Shown one piece after another: positions 27,996 through 35,829 of a stretch of DNA of 64,000 nt. Location: NCBI RefSeq assembly GCF_029269745.1, contig NZ_JARJHT010000001.1, positions 1,612,001 to 1,676,000 of the forward strand. The letters run 5' to 3'. How positions within the stretch are numbered: position 1 is the stretch's first letter; every line of letters starts with the position of its first letter. The translations under genes were made by a program, and so were the position numbers. The notes below the pieces were generated by a model that saw only the letters and a program-made list of their open reading frames with translations, had not been told where the DNA came from and did not search any database. The DNA comes from Polluticoccus soli. Its GTDB lineage: Bacteria > Bacteroidota > Bacteroidia > Chitinophagales > Chitinophagaceae.

Positions 27996-28014
27996 ATAGC
28001 TCGATGATAGAAAT

Positions 28015-28044
28015 AACAAAGCCCTCAGTTCTGAGGGCTTTGTT
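28015..28044. terminator. Bidirectional terminator between receptor gene and rpiB
   Basis: Stem AACAAAGCCCTC / GAGGGCTTTGTT with loop AGTTCT separates the convergent genes; T-rich tracts follow on both strands. Confidence 0.83.
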
Positions 28045-28052
28045 GTTTATGG

Positions 28053-28511
28053 TTAGTTGTTGCTGATCTTATTGACGCGCTTTTCATGTCGTCCGCCTTC
28101 GAAGGCTGTTGACTGGAATATGTCAACCATTTTCTGAGCTACATCTAAAGACACAAAGCGGGAAGGTATACAAAGCACGTTTGCGTTGTTATGCTGTCTT
28201 GCCAGCGCTGCCAGTTCTTCGTTCCAGCAAAGAGCTGCGCGTATGCCTTTGTTTTTGTTGGCTGTCATGCACACGCCGTTTCCGCTGCCACATATCAGGA
28301 TTCCGGCAGCAGCTTTTCCATCGGCAACCATGTTGGCTACTGCATGGGCGTAATCAGGATAATCTGTGCTCTCGTTGCTGTGCGTGCCTTTGTCTTCTAC
28401 CTGCCAGCCTGCAGCTATCAATGTCTTTTTTACTTCTTCTTTATACTCGAAGCCGGCGTGATCGCAGCCGATTACCAGTGGAAGATTCTTGTCGAATATG
28501 GTTGCCTGCAT
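28053..28511 (-). CDS. rpiB: Ribose-5-phosphate isomerase B
   Basis: RpiB interconverts ribose 5-phosphate and ribulose 5-phosphate in the pentose phosphate pathway. Family landmarks are IGCDHAGFEYKE (residues 14-25), DYPDYAHAVA, and ICGSGNGVCMTANK, which holds the catalytic base cysteine. RHNNANVLCIPSR also matches, with Gln in place of the first Arg (RQHNNAN). The length of 152 is normal. It follows tatC by 12 bp on the same strand and probably shares its transcript. Confidence 0.96.
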   Translation of the reverse strand: MQATIFDKNLPLVIGCDHAGFEYKEEVKKTLIAAGWQVEDKGTHSNESTDYPDYAHAVANMVADGKAAAGILICGSGNGVCMTANKNKGIRAALCWNEELAALARQHNNANVLCIPSRFVSLDVAQKMVDIFQSTAFEGGRHEKRVNKISNN

Positions 28512-28523
28512 GTTTTGATTTTT

Positions 28524-29375
28524 TTAATTGTCAAATTGTCTTCTGCGACGTTCTTTCACCGCACGCTCACTGATGGTGATACCTGCTTCATATAAAATTA
28601 GCAAAGGAATTGCTACCAACCATATGCTAAACCAATCAGGTGGAGTGATAACTGCCGCCAGTACGAATATGATGAGTATGGCATAGTTGCGTTTGTCACG
28701 CATCAGTTTAGGTGTGAGGAACCCGATCCTCGACAGGAAGAATACAACTACAGGTAACTCAAACACTAAGCCCAGGCCTAGTATCAGGTCACTCATTGTA
28801 TCGTAGTAGTTGGAAATGGTAATAATGTTCTTGAACGAAGGGCTGAGTTGGTAGGCCGCGAAGAAGTTGATAGTGAACGGGGCTACAACATAATAAGCGA
28901 ATAACACACCGGCAAAGAACAGCAGCGAGGTCCAGAAAACAATGCCGCGCGCATATTTCAATTCAGAGGGTTTTAGTGCTGGTTTGATGAACTTCCAGAA
29001 CTCCCAGAATACATATGGGAAGGCAATGATGAAGCCGATCATGAACGAAACAGAAAAGCTCATCATGAACTGGCCAGAAAGTTCAGTATTCTGAAATTCT
29101 AATTGAACATCCTGAAGGCAAAGGGCGTCTACATGTATCAAAGCCCCTAGCTTGCAGAGTATGCGGTACGAAATGAAATCAGTGTGCGCTGGGCCAAGTA
29201 TGATACGGTCGAAGATCCACTCAATGTTGAAGAAGATGATGACACCACCAATCAGTATCGCAAGGAGCGAGCGGATAAGATGCCAGCGCAATTCCTCAAT
29301 ATGGTCCACAAAGGCCATATCGGCGGTTGAGTTTACGGGCTGCCTGTTTTTGAGGAATTTGTCTACGATGCTCAC
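28524..29375 (-). CDS. tatC: Sec-independent translocase subunit TatC
   Basis: TatC is the membrane receptor that recognises twin-arginine signal peptides and exports folded proteins. The cytoplasmic N-terminus carries the conserved FVDHIEELRWHLIRS, followed by six transmembrane helices. The first periplasmic loop and the phrase FPYVFWEFWKFIKPALKPSE are typical, including the invariant Phe and Glu before helix 3. The final AVITPPDWFSIWLVAIPLLI-type segment contains the conserved P-P-D. tatA is not adjacent. The gene has a good promoter box 21 bp upstream. Confidence 0.96.
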   Translation of the reverse strand: MSIVDKFLKNRQPVNSTADMAFVDHIEELRWHLIRSLLAILIGGVIIFFNIEWIFDRIILGPAHTDFISYRILCKLGALIHVDALCLQDVQLEFQNTELSGQFMMSFSVSFMIGFIIAFPYVFWEFWKFIKPALKPSELKYARGIVFWTSLLFFAGVLFAYYVVAPFTINFFAAYQLSPSFKNIITISNYYDTMSDLILGLGLVFELPVVVFFLSRIGFLTPKLMRDKRNYAILIIFVLAAVITPPDWFSIWLVAIPLLILYEAGITISERAVKERRRRQFDN

Positions 29376-29395
29376 CTTTAGCGCTTAACGGTGCG

Positions 29396-29403
29396 CAAAG
29401 TTA
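29396..29403 (-). promoter_or_regulatory. -7 box for tatC-rpiB
   Basis: The minus strand reads TAACTTTG, an exact TAnnTTTG match, 21 bp before the tatC start. Confidence 0.52.
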
Positions 29404-29437
29404 GGTAAATTAACGCTTTGCGACTGTTCTGATGCAT

Positions 29438-29462
29438 GAAAAAAGCAGCCATCCGGCTGCTT
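29438..29462 (-). terminator. Terminator after the protease gene
   Basis: On the minus strand AAGCAGCC / GGCTGCTT with loop GGAT runs into TTTTTTC, 5 bp after the stop codon. Confidence 0.83.
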
Positions 29463-29466
29463 CAAA

Positions 29467-30552
29467 TTATTTTTTATAGACTTTGATAGAACAGGTGTAA
29501 TCTTCCAGTCGTTCTATTTGTTGTTCGCGGTTAAGGCTACCCAGCTTGTTGCCTTTGGGCAGTCGCAGGCGGTTTTCTGCAGGCAGGCTTTTTATCAGCT
29601 GGATGAGTGCCTTAGAGCTAACTGCGAAAGTAGTGCCCTGGCTTTCAGTCTCCTTACCGGTAATGATACCAATAACAGTCCCGTCTGCATCTATAACAGG
29701 AGCACCGCTCTGGCCGGGGTTGGCAGGCAGCTCCAGCATATACTGCATAGAGTCGCCGTTGTAACCGTTTTTCGAACTTATATAGCCTTCATTATATACG
29801 ATCTCGTCCTGCGGATAGCCCAGGGTATACACGCGTGCTCCTAGTCCTTTCTTCGTTTTTTCAAACGTATAAGGAACCTCGTTCCTGCTGAAGCGGAAAT
29901 GTTTATGATCTACTTTCAGGATGGCGATGTCGGCGGCAGGGTCTATACTTTTTACAGTGGCTTTGAAATACTCGCCGTCCCTGTTTTGTATATATATGGA
30001 GTCTGCACCGTCTATTACGTGGTAGTTGGTCACCAGGTAGCCATCGTTAGTGAGGGCGAAACCGGTACCTGTAAAATTTGCGGGCGCTACCGGAGTGGTA
30101 GTAGCCTGCGCTTTAATATTATTGATCAGCTGATGCTGCGAACGCTTGTATTGTTCCAGGTCGCGTTTCAGCAAGCTGTATTCAGAAGCGATCTTCCTAT
30201 TGTTATTCTGTACCAGCCAATAAGTAGAAAGAGAGGTAAGTATTGCGATACCGGCTGCGATAGCACCTGTGCGCCAGTATTGCGGCGCCAGAGTGATATA
30301 GCGTTTCGCTACTTTCTTCACTGGGCTTTCTGCCGTGGCATTTGCTTGGTGAATATCGGCCAGCATATTGCGGAACTGCTTTTGCTTGCCGCCGGCACGT
30401 AAAGCACGTACCATATTTACGCTATCATGAAACTCGTCGGCGAAGGCTGGGTCGGTAGCCAGCATGTCTTTCAACAGCACTAACTCACTTTCAGGCAGGG
30501 TCTGTTCGACGTAGCCTTCAGCAAGTTTCCATATGTTCATCTCGTTCGACAT
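29467..30552 (-). CDS. Membrane trypsin-like protease with cytoplasmic anti-sigma-like region
   Basis: Residues 1-90 are cytoplasmic and resemble the N-terminal part of Bacteroidota anti-sigma proteins (short helices, LPESELVLLKDMLATDPAFADEF-type segment). One transmembrane helix spans about 95-113, then a coiled coil (about 120-148) and a trypsin-like domain outside the membrane. The catalytic triad is clear: His178 in VTNYHVID, Asp208 in DPAADIAIL and Ser282 in NPGQSGAPV. No PDZ domain is present, unlike DegS/HtrA. It lies 2 bp after an ECF sigma factor gene on the same strand, so the protein may both bind that sigma factor and sense or cleave envelope signals. This coupling is inferred. 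Confidence 0.85.
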   Translation of the reverse strand: MSNEMNIWKLAEGYVEQTLPESELVLLKDMLATDPAFADEFHDSVNMVRALRAGGKQKQFRNMLADIHQANATAESPVKKVAKRYITLAPQYWRTGAIAAGIAILTSLSTYWLVQNNNRKIASEYSLLKRDLEQYKRSQHQLINNIKAQATTTPVAPANFTGTGFALTNDGYLVTNYHVIDGADSIYIQNRDGEYFKATVKSIDPAADIAILKVDHKHFRFSRNEVPYTFEKTKKGLGARVYTLGYPQDEIVYNEGYISSKNGYNGDSMQYMLELPANPGQSGAPVIDADGTVIGIITGKETESQGTTFAVSSKALIQLIKSLPAENRLRLPKGNKLGSLNREQQIERLEDYTCSIKVYKK

Positions 30553-30554
30553 CT

Positions 30555-31115
30555 TTATATCTTAGCCTGTACGCCGTAGAAGAGCTTCCTGAGGCGGGTG
30601 AGGCATTTATATTTTTGTGTTTTGGCGTTATCCGGGTTGGTATACCCAAAGTCTGCCGCGATCTCCTGCATGCTTTTATCATGCTGGTAAAACGCTTTAA
30701 GTAAAGATCTGCAAGGCTCGCCTATTTTATCCAGGGCCTCGTTTAGCTGGCCGAAGTGCGTTTCCCGTTCGTGGTGGGCTTTGACATCGTCTTCATATGC
30801 CCCGTCCCATGTATCGGGAAGATTGATCGGGTCTTTTTGAAGTTTTTGCAGCTTTTTGAACCAGAGGTTCTTACTTACCGCAAACAAATAGGTCCCGATC
30901 CTGCAACTTAGCCTGAACTCCTCGTTTTGCGCCTTCTCAAACAATATCACCATGGCTTCCTGGTAGATATCTGCTGCATCCGGTTCTGAGCCTCCATTCT
31001 TTTGTATCCATTTGGTTACAATAGGGTAATGTTGGCTATAAACCTGTTCTGTAGCAGACCTTTTACCTGCCGCCAGCTCCATCAATAACTCCTGTTCCGT
31101 GTTTGAGCCGTACAC
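30555..31115 (-). CDS. ECF-type sigma-70 family factor
   Basis: The 186-residue protein has sigma region 2 (DAADIYQEAMVILFEKAQN and the -10-binding helix RIGTYLFAVSKNLWFKKLQ) and a region 4 helix-turn-helix (about 120-180; CRSLLKAFYQHDKSMQEIAA and TNPDNAKTQKYKCLTRLRKL). It lacks regions 1 and 3, so it belongs to the ECF class. It is followed 2 bp later by a membrane protease with an anti-sigma-like N-terminus, which probably controls it. No TAnnTTTG box is seen upstream; autoregulation is possible. The target regulon is unknown. Confidence 0.9.
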   Translation of the reverse strand: MYGSNTEQELLMELAAGKRSATEQVYSQHYPIVTKWIQKNGGSEPDAADIYQEAMVILFEKAQNEEFRLSCRIGTYLFAVSKNLWFKKLQKLQKDPINLPDTWDGAYEDDVKAHHERETHFGQLNEALDKIGEPCRSLLKAFYQHDKSMQEIAADFGYTNPDNAKTQKYKCLTRLRKLFYGVQAKI

Positions 31116-31329
31116 TTATTAATACTGTTTTATTGGAAAAGTAACCCTGTCGTTGCGTGAAAAATATCGCCTTCGTTGCCAAGAATTTGTAAAGATACTT
31201 ACCAAAACCGAGGCTCAGACCAACGGTTTCAGTTAAAATATGACATTACTCAAAAAAAAATTTTAAAAACCCCGGGTTACCTTTTTCTGAACGAGGTATA
31301 AATGTGAAATAACTTTTAAAAACAAAGTC

Positions 31330-31536
31330 ATGAAATTCGTAAAATTCAGCATCCTTGCCCTGGCTCTGGGCGTATTCGTAGCTTCTTGCGGTAACAGCGA
31401 AACTACTGAAGAAACAACTACTACTGACACTGCAACTATGATGCCTGAAGCTACTCCAGCTCCAGTTGACACAATGACTGCTGCTCCTGCTACAACTGAT
31501 ACAACTAAAGTTGATACAGCTGCTGCTGCTCACTAA
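31330..31536 (+). CDS. Small Thr/Ala-rich lipoprotein
   Basis: The 68-residue product has a lipoprotein signal (lipobox FVAS-Cys at residue 20). After the cysteine nearly all residues are Thr, Ala, Glu, Asp and Pro, with no predicted fold. It is divergent from the sigma factor gene, 214 bp away. The upstream region lacks a TAnnTTTG match, which fits transcription by another sigma factor, possibly the neighbour; this is speculative. Short low-complexity lipoproteins of this sort are common in Chitinophagaceae. Codon use is highly regular, suggesting strong expression. Confidence 0.75.
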   Translation: MKFVKFSILALALGVFVASCGNSETTEETTTTDTATMMPEATPAPVDTMTAAPATTDTTKVDTAAAAH

Positions 31537-31561
31537 TCATTAGTTTAGTACTAATATTATA

Positions 31562-31590
31562 GAAAACCATCCTTTACGGGATGGTTTTTC
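31562..31590. terminator. Bidirectional terminator between the lipoprotein gene and rsmI
   Basis: Stem GAAAACCATCC / GGATGGTTTTTC with loop TTTACG, followed by Ts on both strands. Confidence 0.87.
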
Positions 31591-31596
31591 TGTTTT

Positions 31597-32265
31597 TTAG
31601 TCCTTTCCGGCTATTACGATAACGATCTCGCCTTTGGGTGCTGTGGCCGTATAGTGTTTGGCCAGCTCGCCCAGGCTTCCTTTCCTCGTTTCTTCAAACA
31701 TCTTGGTCAGCTCGCGGGCCACGGCGGCCTGGCGGTCGGCACCTAGGTAGGCGGCCAGTTCTTCCAGCGTCTTTACTAGGCGGTGGGGTGATTCATATAA
31801 TATGATGGTCCTTTCTTCCTCTGCCAAAGCCTTCATAGCCGTTTGGCGACCTTTTTTAAGGGGGAGGAACCCTTCAAAACAGAACCTGTTGCTTGGTATG
31901 CCCGATTGTACAAGCGCGGGCACAAAGGCCGTAGCGCCGGGCAGGCACTCTACCGGGATGTCGTTGCGCAAGCACTCTCTTACCAATAGGAATCCGGGGT
32001 CGGAAACGCCGGGGGTACCTGCGTCTGTAAGTAACGCAAAGGTTTTGCCGCCCTGCAGCTGTTCCACCAGGTGGTTGAGGATCTTGTGCTCGTTGTGCTG
32101 GTGGTAAGGGGTGAGCGGTTTCTGGATATTGTAATGGCGCAACAATACCGAGCTGGTGCGGGTATCTTCACACAGAATTACGTCTGCGTTCTTCAATACT
32201 TCAACAGCCCGGTAGCTAATATCGCCGAGGTTACCAATGGGAGATGGCACCAGGTATAACCGCAT
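31597..32265 (-). CDS. rsmI: 16S rRNA (cytidine-2'-O)-methyltransferase
   Basis: RsmI methylates the 2'-OH of C1402 in 16S rRNA near the decoding site, using S-adenosylmethionine. The tetrapyrrole-methylase fold is marked by LYLVPSPIGNLGDISYRA at the N-terminus, ILCEDTRTSSVLLRHY, LLTDAGTPGVSDPGF, and FEGFLPLKKGR. The protein ends soon after the TAPKGEIVIVI segment at 222 residues, the usual length for forms without the extra C-terminal helical domain. It follows purS by a single base, so it is the last gene of the pssA-purS-rsmI operon. Confidence 0.95.
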   Translation of the reverse strand: MRLYLVPSPIGNLGDISYRAVEVLKNADVILCEDTRTSSVLLRHYNIQKPLTPYHQHNEHKILNHLVEQLQGGKTFALLTDAGTPGVSDPGFLLVRECLRNDIPVECLPGATAFVPALVQSGIPSNRFCFEGFLPLKKGRQTAMKALAEEERTIILYESPHRLVKTLEELAAYLGADRQAAVARELTKMFEETRKGSLGELAKHYTATAPKGEIVIVIAGKD

Positions 32266-32266
32266 C

Positions 32267-32518
32267 TTATCCGGCTACGAGTGTAAAATCAAAAGCTTCC
32301 ATTACTGGGTTGGCCAACAATTTTTTGCAGGCATCCTGTGTCAGCTGGCGGGCTTCGTCTTCGCTGGCAGCTTCAATTTGCAGGCTGATGTGTTTGCCCA
32401 CGCGTACATCCTGCACTTGGCCGAGACCCAGGTTGTGCAGGTTATTGGTTACTGCCTTGCCTTGAGGATCCAGCAGTTCTTTCAGGGGCATTACGTTGAT
32501 ATGAGCGGTATATTTCAT
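32267..32518 (-). CDS. purS: Phosphoribosylformylglycinamidine synthase subunit PurS
   Basis: PurS is the small subunit of the three-part FGAM synthase (PurS, PurQ, PurL) of purine synthesis. The 83-residue protein shows the family pattern VMPLKELLDPQGKAV, followed by VQDVRVGKHISLQIE and KLLANPVMEAFDF. purQ and purL are not in the window. It is placed between pssA and rsmI with gaps of 7 and 1 bp. Confidence 0.92.
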   Translation of the reverse strand: MKYTAHINVMPLKELLDPQGKAVTNNLHNLGLGQVQDVRVGKHISLQIEAASEDEARQLTQDACKKLLANPVMEAFDFTLVAG

Positions 32519-32525
32519 ATTATGA

Positions 32526-33290
32526 TTATGCTTCTTTCGGTTGATAAACGAGCGACAAAATTATGTAGATAATAAATGCCAACGGTATGGCGGCTACATT
32601 AATAAATGGAATTGCAACAAGCGCTACTGCTATAACTACCAGCTGAGGCCACATACTAGCGATGTTCCATTTGGCAGGGATGAACTTGAAGAACCTCACC
32701 TTAGAAACCATTAGCCAGCACACCAGGGCAATGACTGCATACAATAACCACGGTTGCTGGAACATAACGCCGAGGCCCATAGGGTTGAACCAGTTGATGA
32801 GCGGGAAAGACGCTACCAGCAGGCCTGCGGCTGGTATTGGCATACCGATGAACCAGGCTTTTTGCTCGTTGCTGCTGATATTGAACCTTGCCAGCCTGAG
32901 CGCGCCGAAGCAGGCTACCAGGAAGGCCGGGCTCATGGCCAGCATGCTAACATCGAGCGCGCCGGGTTTGCCCATATAGGCTGCCCACAACATTTTGAAC
33001 AGGATCATAGAGGGCGCTACGCCAAACGATACCACATCGGCCAGCGAGTCGAGGTCTTTGCCGATGGGCGAGAATACCTTGAGGGCGCGGGCGGTAAAGC
33101 CGTCCAGCACATCGAAGATGGCGGCGAGGGCAATAAATACGCTGCCCCAGTAAGCCTGCTCGGTGGCTGTAACCCAATACTCTTCACCGTTGAACGAAGC
33201 CAGGTAAGGCTGGGAGTTGAGGATGAAGACGATGGCTATACAACCGCTAAACAGGTTGGCGAGCGTCAGCAGATTGGGTAAATGCTTCAT
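32526..33290 (-). CDS. pssA: CDP-diacylglycerol-serine O-phosphatidyltransferase
   Basis: The enzyme makes phosphatidylserine from CDP-diacylglycerol and serine, the route to phosphatidylethanolamine. The CDP-alcohol phosphotransferase motif DG-x2-AR-x8-G-x3-D-x3-D is complete: DGFTARALKVFSPIGKDLDS then LAD. The protein has about eight hydrophobic helices over 254 residues and is an inner-membrane enzyme. It is the first gene of an operon with purS and rsmI. Its -7 box lies only 7 bp before the start codon, so the transcript is essentially leaderless. Confidence 0.93.
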   Translation of the reverse strand: MKHLPNLLTLANLFSGCIAIVFILNSQPYLASFNGEEYWVTATEQAYWGSVFIALAAIFDVLDGFTARALKVFSPIGKDLDSLADVVSFGVAPSMILFKMLWAAYMGKPGALDVSMLAMSPAFLVACFGALRLARFNISSNEQKAWFIGMPIPAAGLLVASFPLINWFNPMGLGVMFQQPWLLYAVIALVCWLMVSKVRFFKFIPAKWNIASMWPQLVVIAVALVAIPFINVAAIPLAFIIYIILSLVYQPKEA

Positions 33291-33297
33291 GAGGGCA

Positions 33298-33305
33298 CAA
33301 AACTA
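33298..33305 (-). promoter_or_regulatory. -7 box for pssA-purS-rsmI
   Basis: The minus strand reads TAGTTTTG, an exact TAnnTTTG match, 7 bp before the start. The transcript start should fall at the ATG. Confidence 0.5.
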
Positions 33306-33503
33306 GCAATTTTCCCGGTTGGCTGTGAGCCTGTTACAATTGTTACAAACGGGTGTTACAAGAACGGTTTTCATGGGATTTATGGTGTTTTTTTTGTTAC
33401 AATCTCGTTTTTAGAAGTTGGCAGAAACTTTGTCTGTATCGGGTTTGACGGCCAATCTGTGTCAATTTGTTGCCATACCCCCACCCCCTATCGCTTTTTT
33501 GGA

Positions 33504-33625
33504 TGTCATCCCGAGTTGTTGCTGATAACCGGAGCGATGTAGTTATCCCGAGAGGGCCCAAGCAACGTGGGTTCCCTCGCGATAAGTTTTTTCTGATCAT
33601 CCAGCTGTGGTAGCTCGGGATGACA
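33504..33625. repeat. 122-bp MITE-like palindromic element
   Basis: TGTCATCCCGAG at 33504-33515 is repeated as its exact complement at 33614-33625. Inside, GAGAGGGCCC and GGGTTCCCTCG form a second hairpin. Sequences beginning TGTCATCCCGAG are a frequent intergenic repeat type in Bacteroidota. It lies within the 660-bp gap between pssA and the DoxX-like gene and has no coding frame. Confidence 0.7.
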
Positions 33626-33676
33626 TTCGGTGTTGTGTACAATTGTGCATGGGCTGTTTGAAAAAGTACACGCCCG

Positions 33677-33734
33677 TTGTTAACATTTGTTGACGTTGTT
33701 AGCGCTTTTTTCAAAAAGTGCAAAATGTTAACAA
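33677..33734. repeat. Inverted repeat around GTTAACA
   Basis: TTGTTAACATTT (33677-33688) and its exact complement AAATGTTAACAA (33723-33734) are separated by 34 bp. Outer CACGC and GCGTG extend the pairing after a short bulge. The interior holds AAAAAGTG- and GTTGTTAG-type partial copies. Function unknown; possibly a second decayed palindromic element. Confidence 0.5.
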
Positions 33735-33876
33735 GCGTGGGAAGCATTTTGGCAACAGTGTTCATGGCTTTACGCTTCTATCTAGTTATAGCAAATATAC
33801 TATAATTCAATCATTTTATCAAATAAAACTCGAATGTGCCAACTGAATGCTAGTCAGATGCCGGGTTATTATTTGC

Positions 33877-33909
33877 TGGCACAAGCCATCCTGCGGAAGA
33901 CTTGTGCCA
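33877..33909. repeat. REP-like palindrome, left copy
   Basis: TGGCACAAG and CTTGTGCCA pair perfectly around CCATCCTGCGGAAGA. A related copy lies at 36219-36250, on the other side of the four-gene cassette. Confidence 0.6.
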
Positions 33910-33928
33910 ACGAGCAATGGAGATTTTA

Positions 33929-33936
33929 TATATTTG
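33929..33936 (+). promoter_or_regulatory. -7 box for the DoxX-like operon
   Basis: TATATTTG is an exact TAnnTTTG match, 14 bp before the start codon. It is 20 bp after the REP-like palindrome. Confidence 0.5.
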
Positions 33937-33950
33937 GGTATACCTGAACA

Positions 33951-34334
33951 ATGAAACCGCACTTGGCAAAGATTCTATCATTTCTTATTGCAACAGTATG
34001 GCTTTTGAACGGGCTGTGTAAGATCTTTGATATTGTCCCCAGGCATGAAATGATCGTTTCGAGGATTTTAGGAGTTCAATATGCCCATGTAATTACAATA
34101 GCTATTGGTTTTGCTGAAGTTGGAATGACCGTGTGGATCATCAGCGGTATTATGAGACGTTTGAATGTCATAACACAAATAGTGATTATCGCGGCGATGA
34201 ATATTCTGGAGTTTGTTATTGCGCCGGACCTTTTGCTATGGGGCAGGTTTAATTCAGTTTTTGCTTTGCTATTTATATTATTAATCTATTTCCATGCGAC
34301 ATTAAATAAAAGACTTGTATCCTATTCGAACTAA
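33951..34334 (+). CDS. DoxX-like four-helix membrane protein
   Basis: The 127-residue product is hydrophobic with four predicted helices (about 8-24, 43-63, 72-90, 99-117). The phrase ATVWLLNGLCKIFDIVPRHE and the helix spacing match the DoxX-like group, whose role is unclear, though links to thiosulfate or sulfur oxidation and envelope stress have been described for DoxX. It starts a tightly packed four-gene run: the next gene starts 2 bp after its stop. Its function here is unknown. Confidence 0.68.
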   Translation: MKPHLAKILSFLIATVWLLNGLCKIFDIVPRHEMIVSRILGVQYAHVITIAIGFAEVGMTVWIISGIMRRLNVITQIVIIAAMNILEFVIAPDLLLWGRFNSVFALLFILLIYFHATLNKRLVSYSN

Positions 34335-34336
34335 CC

Positions 34337-35077
34337 ATGTTTCAATTTCTGCGCAACCACCCTTTTGCCGTCGAAGCCTTTTTCGATAGCTCTATCGTTT
34401 TGACTTTTGCCTTTCCCAAAAATGACCTTCAATCCTTAATTCCAGAATGCCTGAAGTTAGATTGTTTTGATGACAAATGGGCTTTTGTTGCGGTGGCGCT
34501 GGTGCAAACTAGCAAATTGCGTCCCAAAGGTTTTCCTGAAATAATGGGAAATGATTTCTTCCTTATAGGATATCGTGTTTTTGTGCGATACAAGAACAAT
34601 AGTGGAAAGAGATTGAGAGGGTTGTATATCCTGAGATCGCAAACAGATAAGAAAAGGATGGAGCTGCTGGGTAACACGTTTACTCATTATCGTTATTCTA
34701 CCATTGATATCACGCAGACGAAAACCGAAGATGAGGTTCAGGTCAGTTCCCTAAAAGGTGGATTAAAAATTGAATTGGGAATGCCAGGAATGGATATACC
34801 ATTACCTGAAGGTTCTCCATTTGCCGATTGGAAAGAAGCGCGGCGATTTGCTGGGCCGTTACCCTTTACATTTAGTTACTTGCCAGATGCAAAAAACGTA
34901 TTGATCGTTCAAGGAGTAAGAAGCAATTGGGATCCAATGCCTATAAGGGTCAATAGGTGGAATGTTTCGATGTTGGCAGAACTCGGATTGAATGATGCGG
35001 TTTTGGCGAATGCCTTTGCTGTTAGTGACGTCCCATACCATTGGGAAAAAGGAAAACTGGAGTCATGGAACGGATAA
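34337..35077 (+). CDS. DUF2071-family protein
   Basis: The 246-residue soluble protein follows the DUF2071 (YqjF-like) pattern: a strand-rich start with DSSIVLTFAFPKNDLQSLIP, then WAFVAVALVQTSKLRPKGFP and FFLIGYRVFVRY. It has no signal peptide and no recognised catalytic residues. The function of the family is unknown. Its 3' end overlaps the methyltransferase start by 13 bp, implying translational coupling in the DoxX cassette. Confidence 0.75.
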   Translation: MFQFLRNHPFAVEAFFDSSIVLTFAFPKNDLQSLIPECLKLDCFDDKWAFVAVALVQTSKLRPKGFPEIMGNDFFLIGYRVFVRYKNNSGKRLRGLYILRSQTDKKRMELLGNTFTHYRYSTIDITQTKTEDEVQVSSLKGGLKIELGMPGMDIPLPEGSPFADWKEARRFAGPLPFTFSYLPDAKNVLIVQGVRSNWDPMPIRVNRWNVSMLAELGLNDAVLANAFAVSDVPYHWEKGKLESWNG

Positions 35078-35829
35078 GAAAACCTCTGCAGGGAGTACTC
35101 AATATTGTAAGGTTTAACTGGCATTTGTATGCTATTTCGGGTTTTATAGCAATCGCACTACTTGTATGTGGATGTTTTGCGGGCAGCATGGTTCAGTTCT
35201 ACGCTACAGTCCTCGCCTCTTTGATTTTGGGGACCACCTTCGTATCTCTTTTAGTATCCTGCTATATCTATGATCTGTCAGATTTGTATAAACTATCCTG
35301 GCTGGATTTCCTGAAACTTAGTTCCGGTAGCCAGATCGTCAATGTACATGCGGGTTTTGACGAAACAAGCGCGTTGTTGTGTGGCAAGTTTAGCAATACG
35401 CAGATAACGGTCCTGGATTTTTATGATCCTAAAAAACATACGGAGCCTTCGATCAAAAGAGCCAGAAGGGCTTATGCGCAATTCCCGGGCACGCAAAAAG
35501 TAAATACTGCTGCGCTTCAGCTAAACGATAAATATGCCGAGGTGGCATTCATAATACTGTCCGCACATGAAATCAGAAACCCGGAGGAACGCGTCTCTTT
35601 TTTTGCTGAGGTTTCCAGGATATTAAAACCCGGGGGGATCATCGTTGTGACGGAACATTTGAGGGACACTGCAAATTTTCTGGTTTATAACATCGGATGC
35701 TTTCATTTTCATTCGCGCAAGTCTTGGTTGACCACCTTTAGGTTGGCGGGCCTGGGAGTAGAAAGAACGATCAGGATAACGCCATTTATCACAACTTTTA
35801 TCCTTAAAAACGATGGAATTACATCTTAA
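35065..35829 (+). CDS. Membrane-anchored SAM-dependent methyltransferase
   Basis: Two hydrophobic helices near the N-terminus (about 24-44 and 49-72) are followed by a class I methyltransferase domain. Motif I is degenerate (QIVNVHAGFDETSALL), motif II is ITVLDFYDP, and motif post-III reads RILKPGGIIVVTEHLRDT, which is highly typical. The ATG at 35065 is chosen; a TTG at 35041 would overlap the upstream gene more deeply. It overlaps both neighbours, so the four genes are one unit. A lipid or quinone-like membrane substrate is plausible but not shown. Confidence 0.77.
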   Translation: MERIRKPLQGVLNIVRFNWHLYAISGFIAIALLVCGCFAGSMVQFYATVLASLILGTTFVSLLVSCYIYDLSDLYKLSWLDFLKLSSGSQIVNVHAGFDETSALLCGKFSNTQITVLDFYDPKKHTEPSIKRARRAYAQFPGTQKVNTAALQLNDKYAEVAFIILSAHEIRNPEERVSFFAEVSRILKPGGIIVVTEHLRDTANFLVYNIGCFHFHSRKSWLTTFRLAGLGVERTIRITPFITTFILKNDGITS

